Shown one piece after another: positions 1 through 8,710 of a stretch of DNA of 16,517 nucleotides. The translations under genes were made by a program, and so were the position numbers. The notes under the pieces are model-generated. The model ran no database searches. It was not told the DNA's origin and was given only the letters and a program-made list of their open reading frames with translations. The number at the start of each line of letters is the position of its first letter. Within the stretch, counting starts at the first letter, position 1. This stretch comes from JAXDBV01 sp034678415 (GTDB lineage: Bacteria > Bacteroidota > Bacteroidia > Bacteroidales > VadinHA17): the NCBI GenBank assembly GCA_034678415.1, contig JAXDBV010000326.1:1-16517 (forward strand), in the 5' to 3' direction.

Positions 1-1
1 T

Positions 2-1398
2 GCCGAACAAAAACTGCAGCCTGCCGGTGAACAGGATGGAGTCCTGGTGTCTTTTGTGCCCGATAAAAGCATGTTCGGCAATTACCATTACATGCTGGAA
101 TATGTGCAGTCGCTGGTGAGAAACTACACCTTCCTCAACGCTGGTTTGAAGATCACCCTGAATGGAGAAGTGTTCCAGTCAAGAACGGTCTTCTTGACCT
201 GCTCGAGGAAAAGATGAGCTCCGAAAGACTGTATCCCATCATACACCTGAAGAACACCGATATTGAAGTGGCGTTTACCCACACCAGTCAATATGGTGAG
301 GAGTATTACAGCTTTGTGAACGGCCAGCATACCACCCAGGGAGGAACACACCTTGTTGCCTTCCGTGAGGCGCTGGTCAAAACCATTCGCGAGTTCTATA
401 AAAAAGACTATGACCCGTCCGACATACGGGCTTCCATCGTGGCAGCCATCAGCATCAAGGTCGAGGAACCGGTGTTTGAATCACAGACCAAAACAAAGCT
501 GGGCTCAAAGGATATGTCTCCAGACGGACCTTCGGTGAGAAATTTCATCCACGACTTTATGAAGAAATACCTGGATGATTTTCTTCATAAAAACCCCTCG
601 GTAGCTGATATTCTGCTGAAGAAAATCCTTGAATCGGAGAAGGAGAGAAAGGCGATATCGGGCATACAGAAGCTGGCCCGTGAACGCGCCAAAAAGGTGA
701 GCCTGCACAACCGCAAGTTGCGCGATTGCCGTATACATTATAACTCCATGGATGAACGGCGGCTGGAGTCAACCATCTTCATTACCGAGGGCGACTCGGC
801 CAGCGGATCCATCACCAAGTCGAGGGATGTGGAAACACAGGCCGTGTTCAGCCTTAAAGGCAAACCCCTCAATACCTACGGCATCAATAAACGGATCATG
901 TATGAGAACGAGGAGTTCAGCCTTCTCCTGGCTGCCCTCAATATCGAGGAAGGAATTGAAGATCTGCGCTACAACAACGTGGTGATCGCCACCGATGCCG
1001 ATGTTGACGGTATGCACATACGCCTCCTCCTCATCACTTTTTTCCTCCAGTTTTTCCCTGACCTGATCAAACACGGACATCTGTATATCCTTCAAACCCC
1101 CTTGTTCCGCGTGAGAAATAAACAGCAGACCATCTACTGCTACAGCGAGATGGAAAAAACCAAAGCCATCAATAAACTCGGAACTCATGCTGAGATCACA
1201 CGGTTCAAAGGCCTGGGCGAGATCTCTCCTGACGAATTTAAATACTTCATCGGCAAGGAAATGAGGCTTGAACCTATTCACCTTAAAAAGGAGGATATGT
1301 ATACCGAAATGCTCTCCTTCTACATGGGTAAAAATACTCCAGAGAGGCAGGAATTCATTATTGAAAACCTGCGGATGGAAGAGTTTGCCGGTGTCTGA
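2..1398 (+). CDS. parE: DNA topoisomerase IV subunit B (5'-partial, apparent frameshift near base 180)
   Basis: This is the ATPase/TOPRIM subunit of topoisomerase IV, which works with ParC to decatenate and relax chromosomal DNA. The start is outside the window. Bases 2-178 read in frame 2 and encode the end of the ATPase domain and the start of the transducer domain. From base 181 the homologous reading continues in frame 1 to the TGA at 1396-1398. Seen in the sequence: the transducer motif YSFVNGQHTTQGGTH (bases 310-354), the QTK loop (484-492) whose lysine contacts ATP, the TOPRIM glutamate in EGDSASGS (from 787), the metal-binding DADVDG (994-1011), QTPLFR and RFKGLGE. The gene lies 31 bases before parC, so the two subunits are probably co-transcribed. 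A caller that ignores the frameshift would start the gene at ATG 214 and lose the domain junction. The GyrB paralogue is less likely because of the ParC partner and the Bacteroidota ParE-like sequence. Confidence 0.9.
173..190 (+). other. Apparent one-base deletion (frameshift) in parE
   Basis: Frame 2 reads through ..LNGEVFQS up to about base 180. Frame 1 then continues from base 181 with KNGLLDLLEEK before the methionine at 214. Inserting one base between 178 and 181 (cag tcN aag) restores the continuous reading FQSKNGLLDLLEE expected for ParE. The frame-2 reading stops at TGA 215-217, which overlaps ATG 214-216 as ATGA, so the break can pass for two overlapping genes. Because parE is normally essential, a sequencing or assembly error is the likeliest cause. 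A real mutation or recoding cannot be excluded from one sequence. Confidence 0.85.
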
Positions 1399-1429
1399 CA
1401 ATTGTATTCATCGTGTATAATGGTTCAGG

Positions 1430-4084
1430 ATGATGACCGATACGCATGACATGAACGCTTTTGACCTTGATCCGGAAGCGGTACCGGAAGGTTCATCAGC
1501 GGAGGGTTCGGGTGAAGAACTTCTGAAGGTTACCCAGCTTTCCGGATTGTACAAGGACTGGTTCCTCGATTATGCCTCGTATGTCATTCTCGAGCGGGCG
1601 GTGCCCCATATACATGACGGCCTGAAGCCCGTGCAGCGCCGTATACTTCATGCCATGAAAAGCCTGGATGACGGGCGTTATAACAAGGTGGCCAACATCA
1701 TCGGTCATACCATGCAGTACCATCCACACGGCGATGTGTCTATTGGTGAAGCACTTGTGCAACTGGGACAGAAAGACCTCCTGATCGATACCCAGGGCAA
1801 CTGGGGCAATATACTCACGGGGGATGAGGCAGCCGCTCCCCGTTATATCGAAGCACGCCTCTCAAAGTTTGCCCTGGAAGTAGTTTTTAATCCCAAAACC
1901 ACACAGTGGAAACCATCCTATGACGGACGCAACAGGGAGCCCGTAACACTCCCCGTCAAATTTCCTCTCCTCCTTGCCCTGGGTGTGGAAGGAATAGCGG
2001 TGGGACTGGCATCAAAGATCCTGCCACATAACTTTAACGAACTGATCGATGCCGCTATCCTCTACCTGAGAAATAAACCGTTCGAGCTCTATCCCGACTT
2101 TCCAACCGGTGGACTGGTCGATGTGACACGCTATAACGACGGTGAGAGGGGCGGACTGGTCAGGGTGAGAGCCAGGATCAGCAAGATCGATAACCGAACA
2201 CTGGCCATCACTGAACTGCCGTTCGGAAAAACCACCATAACCCTCATCGATTCCATCGTTAAAGCCAATGAGAGGGGTAAGATAAAGATCAAAAAGATTG
2301 ACGATAACACGGCCAGGGATGTGGAGATTATCATCCACCTTGCCCCCGGCGTCTCGCCCGACAATACCATCGACGCCCTCTTTGCTTTTACCGACTGTGA
2401 AACTTCCATCTCTCCCAACGCATGTGTGATACAGGATGACAAACCGCGTTTCCTGGGAGTCAGTGAAATACTCCGAATAACAACCGACCGGACAGTTCAA
2501 CTGCTCAAACAGGAACTTGAGATACGACGGGCCGAACTGATGGAGGAAATACTGATGACTTCCCTCGAAAAGATCTTTATCCAGAACAGGATTTACATCC
2601 GCATAGAGAAATGTGAAACATGGGAAGCCGTGATCAGCACCATCGACAAAGGACTTACACCGTTCAAAAAACAATTCTACAGGCCGATCACCACGGATGA
2701 CATTGTCAGGCTTACCGAGATCAAAATAAAACGAATATCAAAGTACGACCTGAACAAGGTGGATGAGAGGATGAAAAGCCTGGAGGTGGAACTGGAAGAG
2801 GTACAAAACCACCTGAACAACCTGATATCTTTTGCCATCAACTACTTCAGGCAAATCAGGAAAAAGTATGGACTGGGAAAAGAAAGGCTCACCGAGATAC
2901 GGAGTTTTGACACCATCGTAGCCACAAAGGTGGCCGTGAAGAATGAGAAGCTGTATGTGAACTGGAAAGAAGGCTTCGCCGGCACGGGGCTTAAGAAGGA
3001 TGACTATGTCTGTGAATGCTCGGATATAGATGATATCATCGTGATCAGGGAAGACGGATCATACATGGTAACCCGCGTATCCGAGAAACAGTTCGTTGGT
3101 AAAAACATCATTCATATTGCCGTATTCAGGAAAAACGATGACCGTACCATCTACAACGTGATCTACCGTGACGGGAAATCAGGTAAAGTGATGGTGAAAA
3201 GGGCACCCGTGACAGGGATCACCAGGGATAAAGAATATAATTTTACACGGGGCACTGAAGGTTCACGCGTCCTGTACCTGAGCGCCAACCCCAACGGTGA
3301 AGCCGAAGTGGTGCAGGTGACGCTAAAACCAAGGCCGCGCCTCAAAAATCCAGTGTTTGATTACGACTTCAGCCAGATGGCTGTCAAGGGACGCAATTCG
3401 GTCGGTAACATCCTTACCCGCTACCCCGTCCAGCGCATCATCATGAAAGAGAAAGGTGTGTCAACTCTCGGCGGGACCAACATATGGTTCGATGAGACTA
3501 TCCTGCGTCTCAATACCGACGGGCATGGACAACTGCTGGGTGAATTCTCGGCCGACGATAAAATCCTCGTTATCACCAAATCGGGTACTTTCAGATTGTC
3601 AAACTTCGACCTGTCAAACCATTACGAGGACGACCTTCTATTGATTGAAAAATACAGGGAGAACAAGGTGTTCTCAGCCGTGTATTACGATGCCGGGCAA
3701 GAATATTATTATGTCAAGAGGTTTGTAATCGAACCGACCACCCGGCCTCTCGGTTTCATCGGCAGCCATCCGGAGAACCGGCTCGTGTCGCTGATGGAGG
3801 TTGAATACCCGCGGCTCGAAGTGCGCTTCGGTGGAAAGAACAAAGCCCGTGAACCAGAAATAATTGAGGTGGCCGAATTTATCGGGGTTAAAAGCTTTAA
3901 GGCGCGAGGGAAACGCCTGACCAACCGCGTCGTGGATAATATCCAGGAACTGGAACCGGTGATGAAGCATGAGACAACGGTCCCCGGTGAACACACGGAA
4001 GAAGAGGAACCGGAAAATATTCACCGGACGGATAATAAACAAGGGAAACCCCTCAACTCAACACAGATGAAACTGGAACTCTGA
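1430..4084 (+). CDS. parC: DNA topoisomerase IV subunit A
   Basis: This 884-residue protein is the DNA-breaking and rejoining subunit of topoisomerase IV. The winged-helix/tower region spans roughly residues 35-500. It contains ERAVPHIHDGLKPVQRRIL, the helix YHPHGD (residues 97-102), and the catalytic pair Arg138-Tyr139 in AAPRYIEARL, where Tyr139 forms the bond to DNA. A coiled-coil segment follows around 430-480. Residues about 500-840 form the beta-pinwheel that wraps DNA, and the last 40 residues are an acidic, low-complexity tail. I see no GyrA box (QRRGGKG), which favours ParC over GyrA. ATG 1430 is followed at once by another ATG at 1433 and neither has a clear ribosome binding site, so the exact start is uncertain by one codon. 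The gene lies 31 bases after parE and 26 bases before aroK. Confidence 0.95.
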   Translation: MMTDTHDMNAFDLDPEAVPEGSSAEGSGEELLKVTQLSGLYKDWFLDYASYVILERAVPHIHDGLKPVQRRILHAMKSLDDGRYNKVANIIGHTMQYHPHGDVSIGEALVQLGQKDLLIDTQGNWGNILTGDEAAAPRYIEARLSKFALEVVFNPKTTQWKPSYDGRNREPVTLPVKFPLLLALGVEGIAVGLASKILPHNFNELIDAAILYLRNKPFELYPDFPTGGLVDVTRYNDGERGGLVRVRARISKIDNRTLAITELPFGKTTITLIDSIVKANERGKIKIKKIDDNTARDVEIIIHLAPGVSPDNTIDALFAFTDCETSISPNACVIQDDKPRFLGVSEILRITTDRTVQLLKQELEIRRAELMEEILMTSLEKIFIQNRIYIRIEKCETWEAVISTIDKGLTPFKKQFYRPITTDDIVRLTEIKIKRISKYDLNKVDERMKSLEVELEEVQNHLNNLISFAINYFRQIRKKYGLGKERLTEIRSFDTIVATKVAVKNEKLYVNWKEGFAGTGLKKDDYVCECSDIDDIIVIREDGSYMVTRVSEKQFVGKNIIHIAVFRKNDDRTIYNVIYRDGKSGKVMVKRAPVTGITRDKEYNFTRGTEGSRVLYLSANPNGEAEVVQVTLKPRPRLKNPVFDYDFSQMAVKGRNSVGNILTRYPVQRIIMKEKGVSTLGGTNIWFDETILRLNTDGHGQLLGEFSADDKILVITKSGTFRLSNFDLSNHYEDDLLLIEKYRENKVFSAVYYDAGQEYYYVKRFVIEPTTRPLGFIGSHPENRLVSLMEVEYPRLEVRFGGKNKAREPEIIEVAEFIGVKSFKARGKRLTNRVVDNIQELEPVMKHETTVPGEHTEEEEPENIHRTDNKQGKPLNSTQMKLEL

Positions 4085-4110
4085 CCGCCGGTTTTACTTA
4101 TCCTAGTGAC

Positions 4111-4611
4111 ATGAGCCAGGTTATCTTCATCGGTTATATGGGATGCGGAAAATCCGTCATCGCGAAAATGCTGGCCTATGAATACGGGTATGATTACGTT
4201 GACCTGGATAAGCTCATCGAGAAACGTCAGGGCATGTCTGTCCGCCAGATATTCGAAACAAAGGGAGAAGGGTATTTCAGACAGGTGGAACGCGAGGAAC
4301 TGCTGAAGATACTGGGGACCGATAAAACAATTGTGGCGGCAGGCGGAGGTACCCCCTGCTTCTTCGATAACATGCAACGGATGAACCAGTCGGCCGTAAC
4401 CGTATACCTTAAAGTTGATCCCCACCAGCTGTTCCGGAGGCTGAGAAAAGTGAAACACGCCAGGCCATTGATCGCACACCTTGATGATCATCAGCTGAAG
4501 GAATATATCATTCATTCCCTCCGGGAAAGAGAGTCATATTACATGCAGGCCAGCATCATCATCACCGATATCCGGGAACAGAAAACCCTCATTGCATCAG
4601 TCCTGGAATAG
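4111..4611 (+). CDS. aroK: Shikimate kinase
   Basis: This cytoplasmic enzyme phosphorylates shikimate with ATP in the pathway to chorismate and the aromatic amino acids. Its 166 residues match the usual length of the family. The Walker A loop GYMGCGKS is at residues 8-15. Asp31 and Asp33 in DLD, Arg57 in GYFRQ and the glycine triplet 78-80 in AAGGGT form the shikimate site. Arg118 in ARPLI is the lid arginine, and ERESYY (139-144) holds the C-terminal substrate arginine, probably Arg140. The gene starts 26 bases after parC, so it probably shares that transcript although the functions are unrelated. A 114-base gap with a promoter follows. The family assignment is firm; AroK versus AroL cannot be settled from sequence and does not change the reaction. 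Confidence 0.95.
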   Translation: MSQVIFIGYMGCGKSVIAKMLAYEYGYDYVDLDKLIEKRQGMSVRQIFETKGEGYFRQVEREELLKILGTDKTIVAAGGGTPCFFDNMQRMNQSAVTVYLKVDPHQLFRRLRKVKHARPLIAHLDDHQLKEYIIHSLRERESYYMQASIIITDIREQKTLIASVLE

Positions 4612-4698
4612 ACCAGGCACGCTGCTTGACAGCTGCCGTGGCAGTACCGGTATATTCCTTAAATTTTTTAATCGACCGTTAAATTACCGCAAAAAAAA

Positions 4699-4706
4699 TA
4701 ACTTTG
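4699..4706 (+). promoter_or_regulatory. Bacteroidota-type -7 promoter element
   Basis: TAACTTTG matches the Bacteroidota primary sigma factor -7 consensus TAnnTTTG exactly. It lies 19 bases before ATG 4726, which leaves room for a leader of only about a dozen bases. The expected -33 region around 4675-4680 (accgtt) is a poor match to TTTG. It would drive the small gene at 4726 and probably gpmI and the two genes after it. Confidence 0.65.
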
Positions 4707-4725
4707 TGCACTCAGGTTGTGTCTT

Positions 4726-5178
4726 ATGAACAAACTGACAATACTGTTGGCACTTTTTCTTGTCATCCCTTGCAGGTCAAGGCATGAACCGGCGATTCTT
4801 CACGCTGAATCGGAACGGTTTTACAGCGGCAGGAAAGAAACCCCCGGAGGGGTAAGATACATTATCAGGATGGTGGTATATGACAGTTCGGACAACCTCA
4901 GCCTTGAACGACTCTGGACCAATGGAAAGGCGCTGCCCCTGTTCATGGCCTCTGAGGAAACAACCGAACGCCGATTCTTCCCCAATGACACGATTGAACT
5001 TATTGCTACCCGTATTGTTAATGAAACGATTACTGCTCCGCCGGAAGAGATGCCTGAACATGAGAAACTGAAGGCCACATTCACCAGGGGTTATTGGATT
5101 GAGTACCTGTACAAAAATCGACGGAAATTTATTGAGATAAAAGTGTTTCTTGAAAAAGACCCGGGGTTTTACGATTAA
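4726..5178 (+). CDS. Small exported protein of unknown function, possible lipoprotein
   Basis: I do not recognise a family. The 150-residue protein begins with MNK and a hydrophobic stretch (residues 4-15) ending LVIPC, with Cys16 as the only cysteine in the protein. This looks like an exported or lipid-anchored protein, but proline at -1 and arginine at +2 of the cysteine are unusual for a lipobox, so signal peptidase I cleavage is also possible. The rest is polar and probably beta-rich, with RYIIRMVVYDSSDN and a TERRFFPNDTIELIATRIVNE stretch, then a basic/aromatic C-terminal part (YWIEYLYKNRRKFIEIKVF). ATG 4726 is preferred over the in-frame TTG 4717 because it starts a proper signal sequence just after a promoter. 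The gene lies 29 bases before gpmI and probably shares its transcript. No function is claimed. Confidence 0.75.
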   Translation: MNKLTILLALFLVIPCRSRHEPAILHAESERFYSGRKETPGGVRYIIRMVVYDSSDNLSLERLWTNGKALPLFMASEETTERRFFPNDTIELIATRIVNETITAPPEEMPEHEKLKATFTRGYWIEYLYKNRRKFIEIKVFLEKDPGFYD

Positions 5179-5207
5179 TTAATATAGATTGCGTTATTGA
5201 TTGACAA

Positions 5208-6728
5208 ATGAAAAACCGTGTTATACTCATAATACTTGACGGATGGGGCATCGGCGATAAATCACGATCCGATGCCATCTACCACGCCAACACACCCTTC
5301 ATGGATTCGCTGCTGGCAAGGTACCCCAATAAATACCTTCTCACCAGCGGCGAAAATGTAGGTTTGCCCGACGGGCAGATGGGTAATTCAGAGGTAGGAC
5401 ATCTGAATATAGGTGCAGGAAGGATCGTTTACCAGGACCTGGTGAGGATCAATAAGGCCATACGCGAAAATACGATCGTGGATAATAATGAACTGAAGGA
5501 AGCTTTTAGTTATGCCAAACAGAACGGCAAAGCCGTACATTTCATCGGCCTCGTGTCGCCCGGCGGTGTGCATTCCATGGATACGCACCTGTACAAACTC
5601 TGTGATATGACCCGCGATTACGGCCTGGAGAAGGTGTTCATCCATGCCCTTACGGACGGCCGCGACACCGATCCCCGCAGCGGCCTAGGTTATGTGAAAA
5701 GCCTTCAGGAACACCTCAAAACATCCAACGGCGTTATAGCCTCCCTCACCGGAAGATACTATACCATGGACCGGGATAAACGATGGGAACGCATCCGTCA
5801 GGGCTATGATCTGATGGTACACGGTACCGGAAAAAAAACCACCGATATGCTTCGTGCCATACAGGAATCATATGACGCGAATGTGACCGATGAGTTCATA
5901 AAACCCATTGTGTGCGTGGATGAGAAAGGCGAACCACTCGGTACCATACGTGAAGGCGATGTGGTCATGTGCTTTAACTTCAGAACCGACCGCCTGCGTG
6001 AAATCACAATCGCCCTTACTCAGAAAGACTTCCCCGAATACGGCATGAAAATCATCCCCCTCTACTACCTTACCATGACCCGGTATGATGATACGTTCAA
6101 GGGAGTAAAAGTGGTCTATGATAAACAAAACGTGGAAAACACCCTGGGTGAGATCATCTCCAAAAACGGACTGCATCAGATACGTATTGCCGAGACCGAG
6201 AAGTATGCACATGTCACCTTCTTCTTCTCGGGAGGACGGGAAGAGGAATATGAGAACGAGAAACGAATACTTATCCCGTCACCCAGGATTGCCACCTATG
6301 ACCTGAAGCCGGAGATGAGTGCACCCGAAGTGAAAGACGCCATGGTGGCCGAGCTCAAAAAAAGAGAGGCCGACTTTGTCTGCCTTAATTTCGCCAATGG
6401 CGATATGGTGGGTCATACTGGAGTATACAGCGCCATACTCACCGCCCTAGAGACGGTCGACAAATGCCTCCGTGCCGTGGTTGAAACGGCCCTTGAAAAC
6501 GGGTACGTGCCACTGATCATCGCCGACCATGGCAATGCGGATTATACGATCAACCCCGACGGAACGCCTAATACCGCTCATTCCCTGAACCCCGTTCCCT
6601 TCATCCTCGTATCCGACCAGTATAAATCGGTGGAGCCGGGAATCCTTGCCGATATGGCTCCTACCATTCTCACCATCATGGGGATTGATATCCCTCCTGA
6701 GATGACGGGTAAGGTGCTTGTACATTAA
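5208..6728 (+). CDS. gpmI: 2,3-bisphosphoglycerate-independent phosphoglycerate mutase
   Basis: This glycolytic and gluconeogenic enzyme interconverts 3- and 2-phosphoglycerate using two metal ions, usually manganese, and a phosphoserine intermediate. Its 506 residues fit the iPGM family. Visible features are Asp11 in LDGWGIG, the nucleophile Ser61 in GNSEVGHLNIGAGR, HALTDGRDTDP (146-156), the substrate-binding TGRYYTMDRDKRWER (181-195), FNFRTDRLRE (257-265), Asp399 and His403 in NGDMVGH, Asp440-His441 in IADHGNAD and His458 in NTAHSLNP. Every catalytic ligand expected of the alkaline-phosphatase-like fold is present. It sits between the small exported protein (29 bases before) and the DUF3109 gene (7 bases after), so it is probably expressed as part of a cluster. 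Confidence 0.97.
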   Translation: MKNRVILIILDGWGIGDKSRSDAIYHANTPFMDSLLARYPNKYLLTSGENVGLPDGQMGNSEVGHLNIGAGRIVYQDLVRINKAIRENTIVDNNELKEAFSYAKQNGKAVHFIGLVSPGGVHSMDTHLYKLCDMTRDYGLEKVFIHALTDGRDTDPRSGLGYVKSLQEHLKTSNGVIASLTGRYYTMDRDKRWERIRQGYDLMVHGTGKKTTDMLRAIQESYDANVTDEFIKPIVCVDEKGEPLGTIREGDVVMCFNFRTDRLREITIALTQKDFPEYGMKIIPLYYLTMTRYDDTFKGVKVVYDKQNVENTLGEIISKNGLHQIRIAETEKYAHVTFFFSGGREEEYENEKRILIPSPRIATYDLKPEMSAPEVKDAMVAELKKREADFVCLNFANGDMVGHTGVYSAILTALETVDKCLRAVVETALENGYVPLIIADHGNADYTINPDGTPNTAHSLNPVPFILVSDQYKSVEPGILADMAPTILTIMGIDIPPEMTGKVLVH

Positions 6729-6735
6729 TTCTTAC

Positions 6736-7326
6736 ATGCCTATGCTGCAGATCGCCGATGCCATTATCAGCCTGGATGTTATTGAGAAGAAATTCTCATG
6801 CGATCTGAAAAAATGCAGGGGGGAATGCTGTGTGAGAGGTGACTCGGGAGCGCCCCTCGAACCGGAAGAGATCCTGTGGCTGGAAAAAGAACTCGAAATG
6901 ATCCTGCCTTTCCTCCGGCCTGAAGGAGTCGCAACAATACGTCGGCTGGGAAGCCATGTTATCGATCGCGATAAGGATTATGTGACACCCCTCATCGGGG
7001 GAAAGGAATGTGCCTTTGTGGTGTACGAAGACAATATAGCCCGCTGTGGCATCCAAAATGCTTACCTGGCAGGTAATACATCATACCCTAAACCGCTTTC
7101 CTGCCACCTCTATCCCCTGCGTCTTAAAAAGTATCCCGATTTCATCGCTGTGAACTATGAACAATGGGATATCTGTGAACCGGCCAGGGCCGGGGGCAAT
7201 GACCAGAACATGCCTGTCTATCGGTTCGTTAAAACCGCACTGGAAAGAAAATTCGGAAAGAAATGGTACAGGACACTGGAGTCGGTACATATGAAAATGA
7301 CCAGGAACAGCATCCGTAATCCCTGA
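6736..7326 (+). CDS. DUF3109 family cysteine-rich protein, function unknown
   Basis: This 196-residue soluble protein matches the DUF3109 family as I know it: SLDVIEKKF, then a cysteine cluster, then GDSGAPL. It has eight cysteines. C22-x4-C27-x3-C31-C32 lies in the N-terminal cluster, and single cysteines follow at 92 (KECAF), 104 (ARCG), 123 (SCHLYP) and 147 (DICEP). Such spacing, like that of YkgJ-type clusters, suggests metal or iron-sulfur binding, but the ligand and role are not established. The start is ATG 6736 or 6742; I reject the TTG at 6718, which would overlap gpmI. It lies 7 bases after gpmI and 13 bases before the M20 peptidase, suggesting co-transcription. There is no signal peptide or membrane segment. 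Confidence 0.9.
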   Translation: MPMLQIADAIISLDVIEKKFSCDLKKCRGECCVRGDSGAPLEPEEILWLEKELEMILPFLRPEGVATIRRLGSHVIDRDKDYVTPLIGGKECAFVVYEDNIARCGIQNAYLAGNTSYPKPLSCHLYPLRLKKYPDFIAVNYEQWDICEPARAGGNDQNMPVYRFVKTALERKFGKKWYRTLESVHMKMTRNSIRNP

Positions 7327-7339
7327 AAATAAATGTGTC

Positions 7340-8710
7340 ATGAAGTATATTAAAGACTATATCGAGAAAAACAAGGATCGTTTCCTTGAGGAGCTGTTCC
7401 GCTTCCTCAGAATACCGTCCGTCAGTTCGCTTCAGGATCATAAACCTGATATGATTCGGGCGGCAGGCTTTCTCTCAAGCCTGTTGCTTGAGAACGGTGC
7501 CGACAAGGCCGAGGTGATGGAGACCAGCGGGCATCCGGTGGTGTATGCCGAAAAAATCATCGATCCGGCTTTACCTGCCGTACTGGTCTACGGTCATTAT
7601 GACGTGCAGCCCGTCGATCCGGTTGACCAGTGGAAATCCCCTCCCTTCGAACCCGAGATACGCGATGGGAAAATCTATGCCCGCGGCGCCGACGACGATA
7701 AAGGACAACTCTTCATGCACCTGAAAGCCTTTGAACTGATGATGAAGACAGGTAAATTGCCGTGCAATATTAAGTTCATGATCGAAGGGGAGGAAGAGGT
7801 AGGCTCACCCAACCTGGGGAAATTCTGCCACGATCACCGTGAGATGCTCGCCTGCGATGTGATCCTCGTCTCCGATACCACCATGGTGGCCAGCGATGTG
7901 CCGTCGATCACCGTCGGGCTCAGGGGTCTGAGCTACCTGCAGGTTGAAGTGACGGGCCCGAACCGTGACCTTCACTCGGGATTGTACGGTGGCGCCGTGA
8001 CAAATCCCGCAATAGCACTCTGCAGAATGATCACTTCCCTCCTTGATGAGAACAACCGTATCACCATCCCCGGATTTTACGACGACGTGGTGGAGACAGA
8101 CGTGGAGGAAAGGGGCGAACTGGCCCGTCGACCTTTTAACCCGGATGAATTTAAACGGTCTATTGGGATCGATCAGGAGACGGGAGAAAAAGGATATACC
8201 ACCCTGGAACGGATAGGTATGCGTCCGTCACTGGATATTAACGGCATCTGGGGAGGATATACGGGTGAAGGGGCCAAAACCATCCTGCCTGCCAGGGCCT
8301 GTGCCAAGATCAGCATGCGCCTGGTACCTAACCAGAGATCAAAAAAGATCGATAAGCTGTTCGAGGATTATTTCATGAGCATTGCACCCGACGGGGTGCG
8401 TGTGAAAGTGGAAAGCCTTCATGGCGGGGAGGGTTATATATCGCCCCTCGATATACCCGCCTACCGTGCAGCCAGCCGTGCCCTCGAAGTTACCTTCGGG
8501 AAGAAACCCATACCCGTACGCAGCGGCGGCAGCATACCTGTTATATCCGTGTTCGAGAAAGAACTTGGGGTGAAAAGCATACTCCTCGGCTTCGGCCTCG
8601 ACACCGATGCTATCCATTCGCCCAACGAGAACTATCCATTGCAGCATTTCTACAAAGGAATAGAAACCATTCCCCTGTTCTTCTCCTTTTTTAAGGAATT
8701 TCATACCTGA
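7340..8710 (+). CDS. M20 family metallodipeptidase/aminoacylase
   Basis: This is a 456-residue cytoplasmic zinc peptidase of the M20 group that includes carnosinase (CNDP)-like dipeptidases. The metal and catalytic residues can all be placed: His86 and Asp88 in YGHYDVQPV, the bridging aspartate in RGADDDKGQ (residues 115-122), the catalytic base Glu152 and metal ligand Glu153 in EGEEEVGS, Asp179 in LVSDTT and His426 in HSPNE. The lid/dimerisation domain lies at about residues 195-350 and carries His212 in DLHSGLYGG, which in the family reaches into the partner's active site. GLRGLSYLQVEVTG is typical of the peptidase rather than of ArgE or DapE. Substrates are probably di- or short peptides; exact specificity cannot be read. 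It is the last gene of the cluster and is followed by a 309-base gap. Confidence 0.92.
   Translation: MKYIKDYIEKNKDRFLEELFRFLRIPSVSSLQDHKPDMIRAAGFLSSLLLENGADKAEVMETSGHPVVYAEKIIDPALPAVLVYGHYDVQPVDPVDQWKSPPFEPEIRDGKIYARGADDDKGQLFMHLKAFELMMKTGKLPCNIKFMIEGEEEVGSPNLGKFCHDHREMLACDVILVSDTTMVASDVPSITVGLRGLSYLQVEVTGPNRDLHSGLYGGAVTNPAIALCRMITSLLDENNRITIPGFYDDVVETDVEERGELARRPFNPDEFKRSIGIDQETGEKGYTTLERIGMRPSLDINGIWGGYTGEGAKTILPARACAKISMRLVPNQRSKKIDKLFEDYFMSIAPDGVRVKVESLHGGEGYISPLDIPAYRAASRALEVTFGKKPIPVRSGGSIPVISVFEKELGVKSILLGFGLDTDAIHSPNENYPLQHFYKGIETIPLFFSFFKEFHT

Noticed and set aside
769..1401. Long reverse-strand open frames opposite parE and other genes (for example 769-1401 and 2012-2674).
   Set aside because: They lie opposite strongly supported genes, show no family motifs, and follow from the codon bias of the forward genes.
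1395..1421. CTGACA (1395-1400) and TATAAT (1416-1421) resembling an E. coli sigma-70 promoter before parC.
   Set aside because: The spacing is 15 bases, and Bacteroidota primary sigma factors use TTTG/TAnnTTTG elements. The short parE-parC gap makes co-transcription simpler.
4632..4645. Dyad CTGCC/GGCAG after aroK as a terminator.
   Set aside because: The arms are only two bases apart, leaving at most a four-base stem with a four-base loop, and the T-run is about 20 bases downstream.
4717..4725. TTG 4717 as start of the small exported protein.
   Set aside because: ATG 4726 gives a normal MNK signal-peptide start; TTG 4717 lies at or within a few bases of the predicted transcription start.
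6718..6735. TTG 6718 as start of the DUF3109 protein.
   Set aside because: It would overlap the gpmI end by 11 bases and add residues not typical of the family; ATG 6736 or 6742 fits the family start.
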